This document shows positions 16,215 to 16,701 of a DNA stretch of 16,701 nt, piece after piece. This DNA is from Paludibacteraceae bacterium. Lineage in GTDB: Bacteria; Bacteroidota; Bacteroidia; Bacteroidales; Paludibacteraceae. Position 1 is the first letter of the stretch, and each line of letters begins with the position of its first letter. A program made the translations under genes and the position numbers. Location of the stretch: positions 1 through 16,701 of the forward strand of contig JAFZEQ010000071.1 in assembly GCA_017560605.1 (NCBI GenBank). The letters are read 5' to 3'. The notes below the pieces were generated by a model, which did not search any database, was not told the origin of the DNA, and saw nothing but the letters and a program-made list of their open reading frames with translations.

Positions 16215-16265
16215 CGTTCGAACGTAGTGAGATAAGTAATAATCGTTCGAACGTAGTGAGATAAG
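16215..16265. repeat. Two exact 22-bp direct repeats containing a 10-bp palindrome
   Basis: The 22 bases at 16215-16236 recur exactly at 16244-16265, with 7 bases (TAATAAT) between, giving a period of 29. Each copy begins with the palindrome CGTTCGAACG and continues GTAGTGAGATAAG (sharing the G). Two palindromic sites at nearly three helical turns could bind a dimeric protein; alternatively they are a remnant of a small dispersed repeat. Confidence 0.85.
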
Positions 16266-16278
16266 AACCCGCGAGCGG

Positions 16279-16342
16279 GTGAGAGTGCATACTATATAAC
16301 AAAAGAAGAAGCATTTCTGCTTCTTCTTGCGGTGCGGACGGA
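16279..16342 (-). repeat. Unit 2: second tRNA-3'-end-like sequence plus terminator (minus strand)
   Basis: This has the same order as unit 1: GTGAGAGT (16279-16286), six variable bases, TATATAACAAAA (16293-16304), a hairpin and TGCGGTGCGGACGGA (16328-16342). It is offset by 144 bp. The flanks are identical in the two units while the hairpin arms differ in sequence. A third partial copy, TGCGGTGCGG, follows at 16346-16355. Confidence 0.55.
16301..16328 (-). terminator. Minus-strand intrinsic terminator-like hairpin of unit 2
   Basis: AAGAAGAAGCA (16303-16313) and TGCTTCTTCTT (16318-16328) form a perfect 11-bp stem with a 4-nt loop. On the minus strand it runs into TTTTGTTATATA. The stem is AT-rich, and the right arm overlaps the first base of the tRNA-like end. 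Confidence 0.5.
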
Positions 16343-16353
16343 ACTTGCGGTGC

Positions 16354-16470
16354 GGTTTCGTGTGGTTTCGTAAGAAGTTTGTAATATGCAGATATACAAT
16401 ATGTTAGAGTGTTGTTGGTTCGTGTCGTTTCGCCTTAATTCGCAAAAACTCGTGTGAAGTTTCGTGTGAA
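16354..16470. repeat. Cluster of TCGTGT motifs upstream of the recombinase: candidate integrase arm-type sites
   Basis: TCGTGT occurs at 16358-16363, 16420-16425, 16450-16455 and 16462-16467. The last two are within TCGTGTGAA repeated with a 12-bp period. Reduced copies (TTTCG) at 16366-16370 and 16428-16432 make the pattern three pairs. Tyrosine recombinases with an N-terminal arm-binding domain bind such short direct repeats; no experimental site is known here. Confidence 0.45.
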
Positions 16471-16471
16471 A

Positions 16472-16503
16472 TTTGCAAATGTCAAATAAAATTAGTACCT
16501 TTG
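16472..16503 (+). promoter_or_regulatory. Bacteroidota-type promoter of the tyrosine recombinase
   Basis: TTTG at 16472-16475 and TACCTTTG (TAnnTTTG) at 16496-16503 are separated by 20 bp, the same spacing as the tetR promoter. Transcription should start near 16509-16512, about 10-13 nt before the ATG at 16522. The last TCGTGTGAA copy ends two bases upstream, so integrase binding there could affect its own expression. Confidence 0.72.
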
Positions 16504-16521
16504 CAGAAAATTATTGCATTT

Positions 16522-16701
16522 ATGAAGAGATTTAAATATTCAAGCAACGTATTGCTTTATAGAAGAACGGATGATTCAATTACATATCATTCTATCTTTG
16601 TACGTGTTCGTATGAATAGCAAGTCTGTTGATTTATATACCAATTTCTCTGTTTCTCTTGATAAATGGGACGAAGGACAGAAGCGAGTTAAACCTAATAC
16701 A
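16522..16701 (+). CDS. Tyrosine recombinase (site-specific integrase), N-terminal 60 residues only
   Basis: The reading frame starts MKRFKYSSNVLLYRRTDD and is open to the window end, so only the N-terminus is seen. The pattern SIFVRVRMNSKSVDLYTNFSVSLDKWDEGQKRVK (about 24-57) matches the arm DNA-binding domain found at the start of Bacteroidota integrases, in which a strand pair is followed by a conserved 'xxKWD' and a basic stretch. The core-binding and catalytic domains (Arg-His-Arg-Tyr) lie beyond the edge and cannot be checked. The start is supported by the promoter a few bases upstream. The gene points away from the core genome and probably lies just inside the left end of an integrated element. 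It could also be a lone invertase-type recombinase (shufflon or phase-variation type), which share this N-terminus. Confidence 0.8.
   Translation, partial: MKRFKYSSNVLLYRRTDDSITYHSIFVRVRMNSKSVDLYTNFSVSLDKWDEGQKRVKPNT

Larger units (their letters stand above)
16131..16521. other. Gene-free, repeat-rich region: probable attachment/arm region of an integrative element
   Basis: No credible gene lies in these 391 bases between the efflux operon and the recombinase. The stretch holds two tRNA-3'-end-like units, two 22-bp direct repeats, a short GC palindrome (ACCCGC-GA-GCGGGT, 16267-16280), a cluster of TCGTGT motifs and the recombinase promoter, each listed separately. Together they suggest the edge of an integrated element whose attachment site is the 3' end of a tRNA gene (inference). 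Confidence 0.55.

Noticed and set aside
16184..16280. A complete tRNA gene on the minus strand
   Set aside because: Only the 3' acceptor strand and part of a T-arm can be matched; there is no anticodon stem-loop, D-arm or 5' acceptor strand. It is treated as a fragment or attachment remnant.
16131..16521. CRISPR array
   Set aside because: The repeats are only two or three per type, of different lengths, with no regular spacers and no cas genes in the window.

Overview
The window looks like a chromosomal segment from a Bacteroidales (Bacteroidota) bacterium that runs into the left edge of an integrated mobile element. The assignment rests on an intact Bacteroides aerotolerance (Bat) operon, the lack of Shine-Dalgarno sequences before most starts, two promoters of the Bacteroidota type (TTTG, 20 bp, TAnnTTTG), Bacteroidota-style leader peptides, and a tyrosine recombinase with the arm-binding N-terminus typical of that phylum. 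The genus cannot be named from the sequence alone. All genes seen are on the + strand.

Layout. (1) 2-250: the 3' end of an AroQ-type chorismate mutase, probably the C-terminal domain of a larger aromatic-biosynthesis enzyme. It is closed by a terminator hairpin that includes its own stop codon. (2) 346-8487: the Bat operon, in the order moxR ATPase, DUF58 protein, a 301-aa membrane protein, batA, batB, batC, batD, batE. panB (pantothenate synthesis, 8512-9327) follows as the last gene. A strong intrinsic terminator at 9346-9379 ends this unit. (3) 9440-16130: a separate efflux operon with its own promoter: tetR-type regulator, TolC-like outer-membrane channel, lipoprotein periplasmic adaptor, AcrB-type RND pump and a small PII-like protein. 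It ends in one, perhaps two tandem, intrinsic terminators. (4) 16131-16521: a gene-free, repeat-rich stretch. It has two copies of a unit that reads on the minus strand as a tRNA 3' end (tRNA-Asp-like) plus its terminator, two copies of a 22-bp repeat, and a cluster of TCGTGT motifs. (5) 16522-16701: the first 60 codons of a tyrosine recombinase with a clear promoter, running off the window.

How the genes work together. MoxR, the DUF58 protein, BatA and BatB (von Willebrand A domains with metal-binding sites) and the TPR/BatD proteins are expected to form an envelope-associated chaperone or assembly complex linked to stress tolerance. The pump operon encodes all three parts of a tripartite exporter under a local TetR-family repressor, with a PII-like protein as a possible sensor of pump activity or metabolic state. 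The right end looks like an attachment region of an integrative element with possible integrase arm-binding sites. Any cargo of that element lies beyond the window, so no wholly new system can be demonstrated here. The repeat region and the PII-like/RND pairing are the most worthwhile leads.
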